Part shown: one piece after another, positions 13,026-24,158 of the stretch
How the letters are laid out: every line of letters starts with the position of its first letter
Numbering within the stretch: position 1 is the stretch's first letter
DNA from: Owenia fusiformis
Lineage: Eukaryota; Annelida; Polychaeta; Sabellida; Oweniidae
Assembly (NCBI GenBank): GCA_903813345.2
Contig: CAIIXF020000004.1
Coordinates: 5,287,525-5,351,524, forward strand
Direction: 5' to 3'
DNA length: 64,000 bases
The notes under the pieces: model-generated
What the model saw: the letters and a program-made list of their open reading frames with translations, nothing else
The model's database searches: none
What the model was told of the DNA's origin: nothing
Made by a program: the position numbers and the translations under genes

Positions 13026-14411
13026 ATGTCACCCAAAATGGATACCAAGATGGATACCAGGATGTATGTCAATAGTGAATCTGAAATTGATGGCAATAGT
13101 GAACCTGAAATTGATTGCGATAGTGAACGTGAAATTGATGGCGATAGTGAACCTGAAATTGATGGCAGTAGTGAACCTGAAATTGATGGCAATAGTGAAC
13201 CTGAAATTGATGGCAATAGTGAACGTGAAATTGATGGCAATAGTGAACCTGAAATTGATGGCAATAGTGAAACTGAAATTGATGGCAATAGTGAATCTAA
13301 AATTGATGGCAATAGTGAACCTGACATAGATGTCCATATTGAAATAGATGTCACTAATAAACCCTATATATATGCCAAAATTGAACCCAGAGTGGATGTC
13401 AGCTGTGAAGATGAAATCAATTTCAAGAATGAACCTGACAAAACACAACCCAAAATGGATGGCAATAGTGAACTTGAAAATCTAATTAAAACTGAAAATG
13501 TGATTAAGAAATACAGTACTTATCCTGACGTGGATGTCAATAATAGACCGGAAATTGATTTTGATAATGAACCAGAAATATTTGTCAAATCAGAACCTGG
13601 GATTGATGTCAGCTTTGATTATGAATCATCTGAATATGGTTATGACACCACTGAAGATGTTTTTGATGAATCAGAAATGGATGTCAATAATGAAATGGGA
13701 GAGGCTGTTAAAACAGAATCTGACAGTGAAAGAGTAATAGCATACACTTGTTCTATATGTGACAAAAGGTTTTTATGTGCTCGTGCATTGAATGATCCTA
13801 TTTGTGATTTCTGTTATGCGAAATGCAGTAAATCTGTTTTTGATGCGAGATCAAATCAAAGTAATAGCTTACAATGTGGCGAAAATCTACGCTTATTCAA
13901 GTGTTTGTTTTGTGGAAAAAGCTTTGCATATTTTTGTAATTTGAAAATTCACGAACGTACACATACTGGAGAGAAGCCATTCGAATGTTCTACATGTGGA
14001 AAACGTTTTGCATTGACGTGTAATTTGAGGAGTCACGAACGAACACACACTAATGATAAACCATTCAAGTGTTCAATGTGTGAAAAAAGCTTTAAACAAT
14101 CAAGCAACTTGAGAAGTCATGAAAAGACTCACACTGGAGAAAAACCCTTTAAATGCTCTATATGTGATAAAAACTTCTCGAGGCATAGCCACTTAATTCG
14201 CCATGGAATTTCCCACACTGGTGTGAAAACGTTTAAATGTTCAACATGTGGTAAAAGCTTTTCGCAGGCTAGTAACTTAAAAACACATGAACGAATTCAC
14301 ACTGGTGAAAAACCATTCAAATGTTTACATTGTAACAAAGCCTATGCTTCAAACCGATCGTATTTAATACACTGTGCAAAACAACATCAAACTCATCCAT
14401 CCGATCAGTGA
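13026..14411 (+). CDS. C2H2 zinc-finger protein with acidic octapeptide repeats
   Basis: A 461-residue protein, probably a nuclear DNA-binding regulator. Residues 17-105 are a tandem repeat of eight residues (consensus GNSEPEID), encoded by a 24-bp DNA repeat; residues 106-235 stay acidic and contain three sumoylation-type motifs (IKTE about 154, VKSE about 187, VKTE about 228). A degenerate finger near 241-263 is followed by six C2H2 fingers (about 291-453) joined mostly by TGEKPF-type linkers, as in KRAB-less invertebrate zinc-finger proteins. A TAA lies directly before the ATG, so this is the first possible start in frame. Between 12905 and 13020 the same repeat continues out of frame with stops, so the N-terminus has been eroded or lies in untranslated exon sequence. 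Target unknown. Confidence 0.88.
   Translation: MSPKMDTKMDTRMYVNSESEIDGNSEPEIDCDSEREIDGDSEPEIDGSSEPEIDGNSEPEIDGNSEREIDGNSEPEIDGNSETEIDGNSESKIDGNSEPDIDVHIEIDVTNKPYIYAKIEPRVDVSCEDEINFKNEPDKTQPKMDGNSELENLIKTENVIKKYSTYPDVDVNNRPEIDFDNEPEIFVKSEPGIDVSFDYESSEYGYDTTEDVFDESEMDVNNEMGEAVKTESDSERVIAYTCSICDKRFLCARALNDPICDFCYAKCSKSVFDARSNQSNSLQCGENLRLFKCLFCGKSFAYFCNLKIHERTHTGEKPFECSTCGKRFALTCNLRSHERTHTNDKPFKCSMCEKSFKQSSNLRSHEKTHTGEKPFKCSICDKNFSRHSHLIRHGISHTGVKTFKCSTCGKSFSQASNLKTHERIHTGEKPFKCLHCNKAYASNRSYLIHCAKQHQTHPSDQ
13066..13330 (+). repeat. 24-bp coding minisatellite
   Basis: About eleven copies of a 24-nt unit (GATGGCAATAGTGAACCTGA and variants) encode the GNSEPEID repeat. Degenerate units lie upstream (12905-13020) in another frame. 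Confidence 0.9.
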
Positions 14412-15325
14412 TGTCTCCAGTATTTGAGCAACCACATACCTCAACCATTGTCATTAGAATATTTGCAGTAATACATGTACAATTGAAACACCTGAACGAT
14501 TCAAGTGAAAAGTTATTTATCCCATGGAACAAAGTTTGCGGGGATATAGAGAACAATTTTCTATACATCCCTCTGTCCAGGCAATAACTCAAAAAATGTT
14601 TGCCCCATGTTGTTTATGTTTTATATGTACATATATGCCACTTAAAAAAAATTGTGAAAATGGCAGCTATGGCTGTTTGATGGGATTTGCTTCGCCTTGG
14701 CGTTGCTGTTATATAGTTTTTGTAGTCAGATTAGGTGCAGTTAATACATGTTGTAAGAAAGCATCCAAATGCCTCAACAATGAGAGACATTTGAAATTAC
14801 ATTTTTTGGAATTTTAAAATGTATTTTATACAGTATAGTGAGAATAGGGTATTACAGGGTGTCAAAAATAATGGAAGACCTCTACACCAAAAAACTGCTG
14901 TATAATGTACAATGTATCAATGCTCAATGATTCTCGAGCGCTGTCACTGTCATACATGTCGTGTCAGATCTAGTTATTATTCATGTATTGTCCGTGTATT
15001 TATCAAGGCAGGTGAGGCATACATTCTGTAGATTGAGTTAAAAGCAATATACATGTACATGTACTCCTGTTATCGTTCTCATGGGTTAATTTGAAAAAAT
15101 ATCTGCATTAATATTTTTCTGTAAAATTGTGGGGATGCATTTACTCATGCCTGGATATGCCCTTGTTCTAGTTAATGATAGAATTGAATTCTTGTTGAGA
15201 CGATAATTAACATGACACACAATGTATCATTTAGTAATTTTTGCTGTACAGTGGGGTTCCTCTGTTTCTTGACACCCTGTAGTCAAAATATTGGCGCAAG
15301 TAAATACTACCTCAGTCATTTCAGA
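14412..15325. other. 3' flank of the zinc-finger gene
   Basis: AT-rich, presumably 3' UTR at first. Short frames here have no recognisable features. No further structure seen. Confidence 0.4.
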
Positions 15326-15329
15326 TAGT

Positions 15330-15662
15330 CCACCCGTGTAGCTCAGCGGTAGTGCAGGTACCTCTTACGCAATAGGTCCCGGATTCGATCCCCGGTTCAT
15401 GCAAGACTAAATTTGCTTGTTTGCGTGAAGTACTTCAGGGTGTTTGACTGAGTGGTCCGCAGCTCGTACAAAAGGCTGTTGTGTGTACTTGCATGTCTAT
15501 GTATAAGTGCACATAAAAGAACACAGGGCTCCTTCAAGGAGGGGTTTCTGGGTCTATTTTCCATGTTAATTACGTAAATTACGACCGTATATATACGGGA
15601 CATACCCAAGAGGTATTGCTCACCTTCATTGGTGGTAAACAAAATACAATACAAAAATCCAG
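15330..15662 (+). repeat. tRNA-derived SINE
   Basis: A pol III A box TAGCTCAGCGGTAG (15339-15352) and a B box GGATTCGATCC (15381-15391) are correctly spaced in a degenerate tRNA-like head. A tRNA-unrelated body follows and the end is A-rich (AAAATACAATACAAAAA). The cloverleaf is not intact, so it is not a working tRNA gene. Confidence 0.75.
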
Positions 15663-15703
15663 AGTATTTGTACTAGATAAAGATGGGATATGTGTAGTTT
15701 AAT

Positions 15704-16153
15704 GATAATGGAGATTTTAAACAATGCATATAAAATCGAAATGGAAACCTGTACGTATAAGTTGCCCTATACAAATGCATGTAGTTTTCTGACAAAGATA
15801 ACACTCGTTCGGTAACAATGTTAACTTAGATCGTTACTTACACATCATCGTGTGCTATGCCATTGATATAGTTGTACAGCTGGTTTTCTATGATACATAT
15901 TTCAAACATGCTCGTTTCGTAAGATATTTGGAAAGCATTATACTAAGCATCGAAATCAAAACTGCCAGCATAGTATTCAAAATACATGAGTATGATTTTT
16001 CCCATTGCCACCAACGTGAATTTGCAAATCTCCCGTTCTATACACAGCCCTGAAGTTGATCGGGTATCTGAAGTAGGCTAATTAGCGCTTGTTTTGCATG
16101 CGCGCTCGCGGTTACGTTTTGAAAAACATTGCCAGCTTAAACTCTCCAATATT
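15704..16153. repeat. MITE copy with internal insertion
   Basis: Ends AATGGAGATTTTAAACAATGC and GCTTAAACTCTCCAATATT are inverted and match the compact copy at 36648-36782. About 290 bp of unrelated sequence lies inside. Confidence 0.6.
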
Positions 16154-16179
16154 TTGATAAGTAGTATGTGAATACTCAG

Positions 16180-16340
16180 GCCTGTGGCTGGGGGGCTCAA
16201 ATTTTGGCCAATCTTGGCCAATTTATCAAAAATGGGCCTTAATTTTGAAATATGTTGGCCCAATTTTTGGTTTTGGGGGCCCAAATGTTTTCCCTGACTC
16301 AAAAGTCCCCACTTGTTAATTCCTGGATCCACCACTGAGA
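16180..16340. repeat. GGGCCC-rich dispersed repeat
   Basis: Contains GGCCAATTT, GGTTTTGGGGGCCCAAAT and a GGATCCACCACTGA end, shared with 29361-30395 and 43230-43385. Confidence 0.6.
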
Positions 16341-16359
16341 TGCATCAATAAATGTTGAG

Positions 16360-18470
16360 GTTCTTTGTCGTTACACTTTGCACTGACTTCTACATTTAGT
16401 CAATTAGTTGTTGTAAAGAAAATGTTAGCTACATGTAAAGCTGGTAAGTTCATTTTTAGGAACTATAACTGCTCCTTATGTTTTCAAAGAATTTGGTTTA
16501 CACGTACATTTTATTACACACCTTATTGTGTTGTTTTGGTTTTATTGCAATACAATAGGGTGTGTATTTAAGATTTTATACCTTCCTGTTATCTCAAAAT
16601 CTGCTTGGAACTGTACCATTGGATTTATATGGGAAATTCCTCAAAGAGGAAGCTCTAGAGATTAAAGAAGGTGTCAGCATTAACAATTTAAAACAGCATT
16701 CATATTATTCAAAAGCATTGATTATCAATGATTTCCGGCCTTCTGAAGAAAAATAACAATACCTGGGAGTTCATCCATGGATAATAATTGAAATGAGAAA
16801 TAGTTTTTTGCATAATGATATAATCTTATCAATAAAACGTTTATAAAAAGTCCAAAAAGTGTATTCCTGTTTTTAAGATGAAAAACATAAGCGAAATGCA
16901 TGAGAAAAACTCCCACCAATTCATTCTACAAACAACTCGCGGTCCTCTAGCAGAAATATAACATATTATGCTAAATACAACAATTATTTTAAAGCAGAAA
17001 ATATAGTTTCGTATACTTTCAAAACAGAGACCCATATAATTTATGCACATAGAGAGTGAAAAAAGCCTCAAACATGTTTTTAATCACATTTGGTGATTTT
17101 TATTGTTACATATTTTCTATTACTCTTGGTTTCAGAAGGGTTAAGATATACATCATTCTAGGTATTTAGGCCCTTAGCCAGGGTTTGCCAAGGGAGTGGG
17201 GTTCATTTGTTTAAAAAATTCCAGGAGGTTCAAATTTGACCATTTGCCCCAAATCACTCAAAAATTCGCTCTGAATGGTGAAAAACTGCATGATTTGAAA
17301 GGACATTTTGGTCAAGGGGTTCTCTTGCACCCCCCCCCCCCCCCCTGGCTACGGGCCTGGAATTTAAAAGGTTAACATATTTCTAGACATGAATCATACT
17401 GTGTTGTAAAAATTGTATTTTAGTAAATACTAGCCTGTGATACTTTGATATAAATGGTGTGTTATCTGTGTAAATCTTTAGAATCCTGTGACACATATTA
17501 TTACATATCAGCATATAGGTTGCATATAGGGCTATTATAAAGATATTGAGGGGTGCGTTTAAAAATATATTCATGTGATCACCTTGTATTCACCGGTTTT
17601 CATTTGACATATTCTTATAGTCTCCAACTTTTTTGTCGACGGTGTTCGGCGATTCTGCTCGGCGTCTGTAAAAAATAGCAGATGGTGACATTTTACATGT
17701 TAATCCTTTTTGAAAGTTAAGTTCCCATTTATTTCTTCAAGTGTGTGCATTGTTTATATTTCTTGCAATCCAATTAGCATATGTGCGAATCGTTTTTAAG
17801 CCCTGCGGCAGGCAAACTATTTGAAATGAGGTCGATACAATCGAACCGCTAGAAATGGTTGAAACACAATTCACGATGTATGCTTTTCCCTGCGTATAGA
17901 GTCAACAAGAAGACGAATCTCTCTTTTAAGAAGCGAAATCGAACGCAAATGGTAAAGTATGCACGGTTTCCGTTGTTCTTGGTGTTGTTTCAGACTTGTG
18001 AAAATGTCAGCATGAAATTATTCCAAACCAAGATATCCATGTAAACATTAGGCTACTATTATACCTTTTGCATTCATTCGACTTCGCTTTTTAAAAGAGA
18101 GCTTCTAGACTGCGCGCAGGAAATTTAACAGCCACACCCCAGGGAGCCGCAGCAACTGAGATGCAATTCATTTTGAATCTTGGCCCTTTCTACGAATATA
18201 AGTGCTAGCGGGTGAAGAATCGTGATGAATAATGCAAAATTCTACTACAGGTGCGGAATCGCTCTGAAGAATAATGTCATGATGCAATATCAAATATACG
18301 ATAAGTGAATTAGCCCTAGCACTTACACAAATTAAACACGAGTGAATAACTCACTAGCTTCACGTGAACATTAAGTAGTCTAGGTACAAGCCTCTGTGAC
18401 CCCCTCCCAATACTTGACTACACATCTTCTCACACAGGAAGTGTGTAGCTAACCTTATGGCGAAGCGTTC
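16360..18470. other. intergenic DNA with repeat fragments
   Basis: No convincing gene. A 64-codon frame at 16562-16756 has no recognisable domain. At 17165-17360 a G/C-tract repeat ends CTGGCTACGGGCCTGG and matches 46573-46750. At 17605-17720 lies one copy of a dispersed family described at 55130. Confidence 0.5.
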
Positions 18471-18490
18471 GAGAAACGATTGAATTTACA

Positions 18491-18611
18491 GGCCCAAGAT
18501 GAAGACTCAAATCCCCCACTTACTATGTTATGTATGAACAGAGACTCTTTATATCTTTTTTCTTACATTATACAATGAGTGGGGGGATTTAGATATTCTT
18601 CTTGGGCCTGT
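18491..18611. mobile_element. small MITE with CAGGCCCAAGA ends
   Basis: Inverted ends CAGGCCCAAGATGAAGA and TCTTCTTGGGCCTG; inner ends are CCCCCACT/AGTGGGGGG. GATTGAATT occurs on both sides (18479-18487 and 18613-18621), a likely 8-9 bp target duplication as for hAT-like elements. Confidence 0.65.
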
Positions 18612-18878
18612 GATTGAATTCACAAACTGTAGTAAGTGAAGTGACACGATGGATTGCTGTGTATGTGTGTGGAATATGAATGCATTGTACCATACATAGC
18701 CGTAGGCAGCGGGGGTTCGGTGGGTTCGAACTTCCCAAAATATCATTTTGCGGAAAAATGCATATAACTAGAAATATAAATGATTTAATATTTGTTATGG
18801 TGAACACGAGAGCCTTATTTTGTTTAAAACATGTCATAGTGAAGTTACACTTCCCTCAAAACGTTTGGCAACCTTAGG

Positions 18879-20091
18879 CACTGGGTGAGATTTAAGGGAA
18901 GACCCCGGAGCATGAGATTTTACATTTAGAAATAACAATAATTTCGCACAATTAACTTAATTGCTGCTTCTTCTCGGACAAAATAACCCATCTTTGGCAA
19001 TGGCTAAATCAGTCCTTTGTAGGTATTTTGTTTGTTAAGCCAGTTCTGGTCCAATACGAAGTTATTGAAAGTTATTGAAAACAATGCAGACGTCCCATAC
19101 TCCGAATGATTTTTACAACATTGACGAATAAATATCTGGAATAGTTGTAATATTGATGAAACACATGTTCTTTCAAATGTGTACATCTCTGTTTTGTTTT
19201 ATTTCAACTAAAATTTAAAACATTTTTTGGGACGTCCCCGGGGCTGGCAAGTCCCCGATATCAATTGTGTTAAGTAATTAAAAAATTGTGAAATGAATTA
19301 TTTAAAAGCGTATATCATTTATAAACACAAGCATTTGTTCAAATTTATTCATTCTTTCGTTTGTTCTGTATTTATTTACCCATCACTTTTCAAAAGAAAA
19401 TCAATCATTGCGAAAAATGATTTTGTTTTTCAGATACACTTCACTCATCTAAGAGATTGTATAGAATTCAAATTGTTATCGTTCCAGTTTACTTGCTCTC
19501 CATTTTCATGTTAATGTCATGATATGTTTAACGAATAAATTATATAATAAAAAAACATTGAGAAATCATATGGTATTAATCTTCAAATAATGAAGGCCTA
19601 ATTTGTTATCAAGCCGTCTGAACTTACAAAATAACAGTCGCTTGTATTTATATATGATTTATATCCACTAAAACGTTTTTATTATCACTTGCGGTTGATC
19701 TGCTCCGGGGGACTTATCACTGAGCTCCGGGGACGTCCAAAGAAATATTTTTAACTTTTTAAAACAAAACATTACCGAGACCCACTTATTTGAATAATAA
19801 TCTATATTTTTATCAGTAATACGACTATCCCGGATAGTTTAAAAAGCCTTCGTGTAAACGTTGTGAAAACGATCTTTCGGGTGTTTGCGTCAATTTCAAT
19901 AACCTTGCATTTGATCCGAACTGGCTTCCAACAAAATTCTTGAAAAACAATGATAAGCCATTGCATGAGGTGATTTATTTTGTCCAAGATGAAGTAGCTT
20001 AAGTTAAAGAATAAATTGTGCGAAATAGTTGATATTCCTTGGAAACAAACCATGCTCCAGGGTCTTCCAGAAATCAGACGAAATAATGGTG
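18879..20091. mobile_element. diverged palindromic CAC...GTG transposon
   Basis: Left end CACTGGGTGAGATT and right end ...AATAATGGTG enclose about 300-bp imperfect inverted arms. The arms contain GAAGACCC(C/T)GGAGCATG, TTTCGCACAATT and a (A/G)TTATTGAAA...CTCCGAA block, all shared with the arms of 58359-61105. A second inverted pair with GGGACGTCCCCGG lies inside (19228-19275 and 19690-19745). No TSD is recognisable and no transposase is present. It is an older relative of the 58359 element. Confidence 0.65.
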
Positions 20092-20099
20092 GATTCGGG

Positions 20100-20800
20100 G
20101 CAAATCAGATTTCAGGATATGTATTCAGTAAAAGATTCACCGAAATATATTTTGATGCAGAAAATTAATTATAAGTTGTTTGACTTTTTTTGCACGTTGC
20201 GTGTTTATTTTACTTTGTGAACATTAAAGTTACAAAGCTGCAAGGTCATTTTTGAAAATCATTTTTACGTCCTGTGTTATTTTAATGGGAGAGGATTCTT
20301 GATAAAGCCTATTACTTTCAGTAAATAAAGACATCATTTTTGTTAAATAAAATTCAAATTCAATTGTCTACTTAACTTAATGAAGGTACTGAAATGAATT
20401 ATATTTCCCCTCCCAAAATAGTTTTTTCTTTACAAATTATGCATATAAGAATTCAAACCTAAAGATGCGGTAATACATAATCCAATGGGTTAGTTAGGAT
20501 TGCCAAACTTTTGGAGGAAGTGTAATTGTACAAATTGCATTATTTGAGGAACCCCAATGAAGGGGGGGGGAGATTTGTGAATAACATAAAAATAGAACCC
20601 CCGGTCACCAAATCCTGGCTACGCCACTGCCATAGGTTCTGAGCCGATATAAAGATGGCAGCATTATTCCATTATTATTCCATAGGCATTATTCCTATCG
20701 ACCTTAGCCTATTATGCATTGTACACCAAGTATATATTATTGACTCGATTTCCAAGAACAAATCACAAGAATTAAGAAAACTCAGACCCTTCATAAATTT
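20100..20800. other. intergenic, repeat remnants
   Basis: A G-run repeat with CCTGGCTACGCC (20560-20630) and a relative of the 9590 family (20630-20710). No gene seen. Confidence 0.5.
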
Positions 20801-20825
20801 CATTTCTCTTTTTTAAGTAATGGGT

Positions 20826-20841
20826 GGCCCTGAGAAGGGCC
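20826..20841 (-). terminator. histone mRNA 3' stem-loop
   Basis: Minus strand GGCCCTTCTCAGGGCC followed by ACCCA fits the metazoan histone stem-loop consensus exactly, 26 nt past the H1 stop codon. A purine-rich AAAAAAGAGAAATG, the expected U7-binding downstream element, lies at about 20803-20816. It indicates a non-polyadenylated, replication-dependent mRNA. Confidence 0.95.
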
Positions 20842-20867
20842 TTTAGTTTTTACTGAAGCTAATCCGT

Positions 20868-21380
20868 TCATTTCTTGGCGGCCTTCTTCTTGGGAGCAGT
20901 TTTCTTGGCTGCGGGCTTCTTGGCTGCTGGCTTCTTGGCGGCGGGCTTCTTGGCTGCAGGTTTCTTAGCTGCTGGTTTCTTGGCTGCGGGTTTCTTAGCT
21001 GTCTTCTTTGCTGCGGGTTTCTTAGCTGCCTTCTTTACTGCGGGTTTCTTAGCTGCTGGTTTCTTAGCGACCTTTTTGGCTGCAGGCTTCTTGACTGGTT
21101 TCTTGGGCGTCGCTACTTTTTTGACAAGTTTAAAGCTACCGGATGCTCCAGTTCCCTTGACTTGTGCTAGTGCTCCAGCTGCTACTCCCCGTTTAAGAGC
21201 CAATTTGACTTGTGAATCGGCATTGTCACCGACTTTGAAGTTAGCCCTGATGAACTTAATGATAGCTTGGCGGGATGATCCTGTACGTTCCTTCAATGAG
21301 TTGATAGCTTGTGCGATCATCTCGATGTATTTTGGGTGAGCCGCTGGCTTCTTTGCTACTGCTTTTCCTTTTCCAGACAT
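20868..21380 (-). CDS. linker histone H1
   Basis: A 170-residue linker histone. A short basic N-terminus is followed by a winged-helix globular domain (about residues 15-87; HPKY start, [10 protein letters not shown] and the GASGSFKL end are recognisable) and a Lys/Ala/Pro tail of repeated AAKKP units. It binds nucleosome entry/exit DNA and compacts chromatin. The gene is intronless with its own TATA box and the histone 3' stem-loop, so it is a replication-dependent type. It stands alone: no core histone genes are in the window. The tail is shorter and more regular than in many animal H1s. Sequence alone does not tell embryonic, somatic or sperm variants apart. Confidence 0.97.
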   Translation of the reverse strand: MSGKGKAVAKKPAAHPKYIEMIAQAINSLKERTGSSRQAIIKFIRANFKVGDNADSQVKLALKRGVAAGALAQVKGTGASGSFKLVKKVATPKKPVKKPAAKKVAKKPAAKKPAVKKAAKKPAAKKTAKKPAAKKPAAKKPAAKKPAAKKPAAKKPAAKKTAPKKKAAKK

Positions 21381-21445
21381 GTTAAAAGAGCGCTGTAAAA
21401 CTTCTAGGATTTACAAATGAATAAATTTCCCTGTTTGGTTTTCCG

Positions 21446-21452
21446 ATTTATA
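21446..21452 (-). promoter_or_regulatory. TATA box of the H1 gene
   Basis: TATAAAT on the minus strand, 66 nt before the ATG, in a short G/C-containing promoter. Confidence 0.75.
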
Positions 21453-21479
21453 CTGCACTACGCGGACGTCAGAGAACGA

Positions 21480-22510
21480 CAGCAAGTATCCATTAAGACT
21501 CGAATGTTTGTGAACTAAGTGTGTTTGTTACACGATTTCAAACAGTAATTTGTACCATTGTCCATGCGTTTTTGTGTTTGTTTAATATCTTAATCGAAGG
21601 ATAGTATGTTAACGATAGTCACCATAGTTTTAATTTACAAAAACGAATTACAAAATTCGAAGAAAATCGTTTGAAAGTCTTAATGACTCATGATTAAAAC
21701 AACAATATCTTGTTTAAGTCCAATTATCGTTCTTTATCGTTTATCGTTATTACATTTTCTACATATAGTTATAAACTTTCAAGCTTTGGCTTTAATTTGA
21801 TACCATATATGTGTTCCTTTATCACTGTTTAAATAGGAGAATTAACAGATTATTTTAACACACAAACACATCGAAATATACCATTTGGCCAACCGCCATT
21901 TTGTTCACTCTGTATTTAACAGCAGATTATAGTTACTTAGTTACTTAAATGAGCCCGGTGCAGTTCATATGTTATATCATTGGCTTTCAAGAGCCTTTCA
22001 AATAAACAATTTTCTGAATATATATTGAAGTTGTGAAAGACTGAAAGTGCTATATGGCTCTGACAAAAAAAACTAAAAAATTTTCGCCATTTAGGAAGAG
22101 TGGGAGGGGGTGGATCTTTCTTTTCAAGACAACTTCACTATATGTTCCCGTGCTATCTGAGTGTATGTTTTCCCAAATAAGTGAAATGTATGAGAATGAA
22201 ACAAGGCATTAACACGCAAAATGTCACCACCCATTTGTTACAGACGCCCACTGCCGACCACCGATCACCAAAAAACGGAGACCACAACAATGTCATCACT
22301 TTTTGGTGGTGACACAAAAATGCTCCCAGATAAATACAAGACTACTATGTTACGATTATAAAATAATGTGTTCGTACACAGAGAGTGGAGGGAGATTGAT
22401 TTCATTCCCGGGATTCATTGAACTCTAGAATTTGGCCAGTAATTCCAGTTCACTATTCATCATCATCGTCAGCTATTCCAAGGAAACACAAATATGTTAT
22501 AACTAAAACA
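21480..22510. other. H1 upstream and intergenic DNA
   Basis: No gene. An inverted copy of the dispersed 55130 family lies at about 22205-22320 (CATTAACACGCAAAATGTCA, CACTTTTTGGTGGTGACA). Confidence 0.5.
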
Positions 22511-22511
22511 G

Positions 22512-22708
22512 GCAAGGTTCATTTGACATACATGTGCGATCACAGTTGGAAATGGGGGGGGGGGTTCATTTGACATACATGTGCGATCACAGTTGGAAAT
22601 GGGGGGGGGTTCATTTGACATACATGTGCGATCACAGTTGGAAATGGGGGGGGGGTTCATTTGACATACATGTTCGATCACAGTTGGAAATGGGGGGGGG
22701 GGGGGGGC
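22512..22708. repeat. about 48-bp tandem repeat with G-runs, 4 copies
   Basis: Unit GGTTCATTTGACATACATGT, then CGATCACAGTTGGAAATG and a run of 8-14 G. Run length varies between copies. Confidence 0.9.
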
Positions 22709-22799
22709 AGGGGCATTGGAGCCCAAAATCAGTTTCTCTCCACAAAAATTGGGCAATTAAGGTAACAAACTGGCAACAAACATAGAAATTGTAAATGTC

Positions 22800-23260
22800 A
22801 CGTTTTTCTATTCAAGTAAACCAGCATACAATTCAAACAATGCGTAATCTATTTACTAAACAATACTTAAATAGCGTCAATCAAACCTGAAAATATGCAA
22901 TCAGAAAACTGAGAACATTATTTATATGGAAAACAGATTTGTATACTAATTTGCTTTGACAAAGCCCATGTGTAGTTGAAACTACTATTATAGGCCCTGT
23001 TTGAAATTAAATTGCTTCAATTATATTATAGCTAAAATGGAAAAATGTATAGCTATTAGTCAATGGGATAAGAATTCTGTGTGAGATTTATTTAATTTCA
23101 ATTCAAGAATATGTTTTAAATGATTTTTTGTTTGAATTTGTGAATTTAGAACTGCTATCCTAAGCTTTTTTGGTTCTATTTACAAATAGTGTATGCTGCC
23201 CCTACTCTGCATAACATTCAGTACATAGTCCCGATTTGTTATTCATGGTCCATGTTGTAC
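22800..23260. other. AT-rich intergenic
   Basis: No gene or repeat structure recognised. Confidence 0.4.
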
Positions 23261-23318
23261 CTGCAGGCCAAGTGATTTTGGCCATTTTTGGACCAACTTG
23301 TCAAAAGTGAATCCCCCT

Positions 23319-23441
23319 TGTAATGGTATTAATTACTTAGAGTGATTTCGTTTCATTCATACCAATTGTAATTCTGTATTAGAAAGAATATAGATGGCAC
23401 TTCATATTCACCCAATTCTCGAATTCTGTTATACTTTTATA
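23319..23441 (+). repeat. 5' LTR of Gypsy element
   Basis: 123 bp, identical to 28513-28635. Starts TGTAATGG and ends TTTTATA (not the usual CA). Preceded by the TSD copy CCCCT (23314-23318). TGGTGTCA at 23442-23449, directly after it, is a primer-binding site of tRNA-Leu type. Confidence 0.93.
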
Positions 23442-23449
23442 TGGTGTCA

Positions 23450-24158
23450 TAAATCGGGAAAATCGGACCATTGCCCAGAATTTTTGCAAAAATATAATGC
23501 GCATGCGCAAAACCTTGACTTCCGGTTTTTAAAAGTCAATGGGATTTCCTCAGTTGAAAACTTTTGAACGTTAACAGAACGCGGGACTTTGAAATGGCAC
23601 CTTAGTCATCTCAGGTTCCTGTAACTAGGTACTAATGCCTATCAATCTAACCCACTTTGAACAATCTAGGTGTCACAAATTTTCGGCGAAATAACTTTGA
23701 AATAAATTAACAAAAATCACCTATTACGCCATTGAAGTCAATGCAAAATGACGTCAAAATGATCATGTGATGAAAGGAGTAAACTTCAACGGTGTGGTAG
23801 GAGTAGTAAAATACACGTGGAGCCTTAGTCATCTCAGGTTTCTGTAACTTTGAAGGTTGATCTGTTTGAGTCCGTTGAGATTTGAATCCTCATACCTTTA
23901 ACTTTTCGGCCAATTTCAAACAAAATATGTTAACTTTTGGTGATATAACTGGTTCATTACATTGGAATGACGTCAAAATAAAACAAGACAATCTCAGTTT
24001 CTATGGCACTGACGTCATGACGTCAGATTTATCTTAAGATCTCAAATATGACGTCATGTTTAATCAATGAATGACATCTATCGGCTATTCGACAAATTCT
24101 GTGCAATGTTAATACTCGACCATCTGATATATATTGGACAATAAATCGTACAATCAGA
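23450..24158 (+). other. Gypsy untranslated leader
   Basis: About 0.7 kb between primer-binding site and gag-pol ATG. It holds a direct repeat, CTTAGTCATCTCAGGTT at about 23609 and 23824, possibly an RNA signal. Confidence 0.7.

Noticed and set aside
13029-13448. Minus-strand 139-codon frame and plus-strand alternative frames over the zinc-finger repeats
   Set aside because: Shadows of the 24-bp coding repeat.
15331-15405. Functional tRNA gene
   Set aside because: A and B boxes are good but the anticodon and acceptor stems do not pair well and a SINE body follows.
16562-16756. 64-codon frame with a charged C-terminus
   Set aside because: Looks mildly protein-like, but no splice-site pair, domain or neighbour supports it. 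Could be a lone exon; evidence too thin.
20875-21339. Antisense 154-codon frame over histone H1
   Set aside because: Complement of the AAKKP-repeat tail; no independent support.
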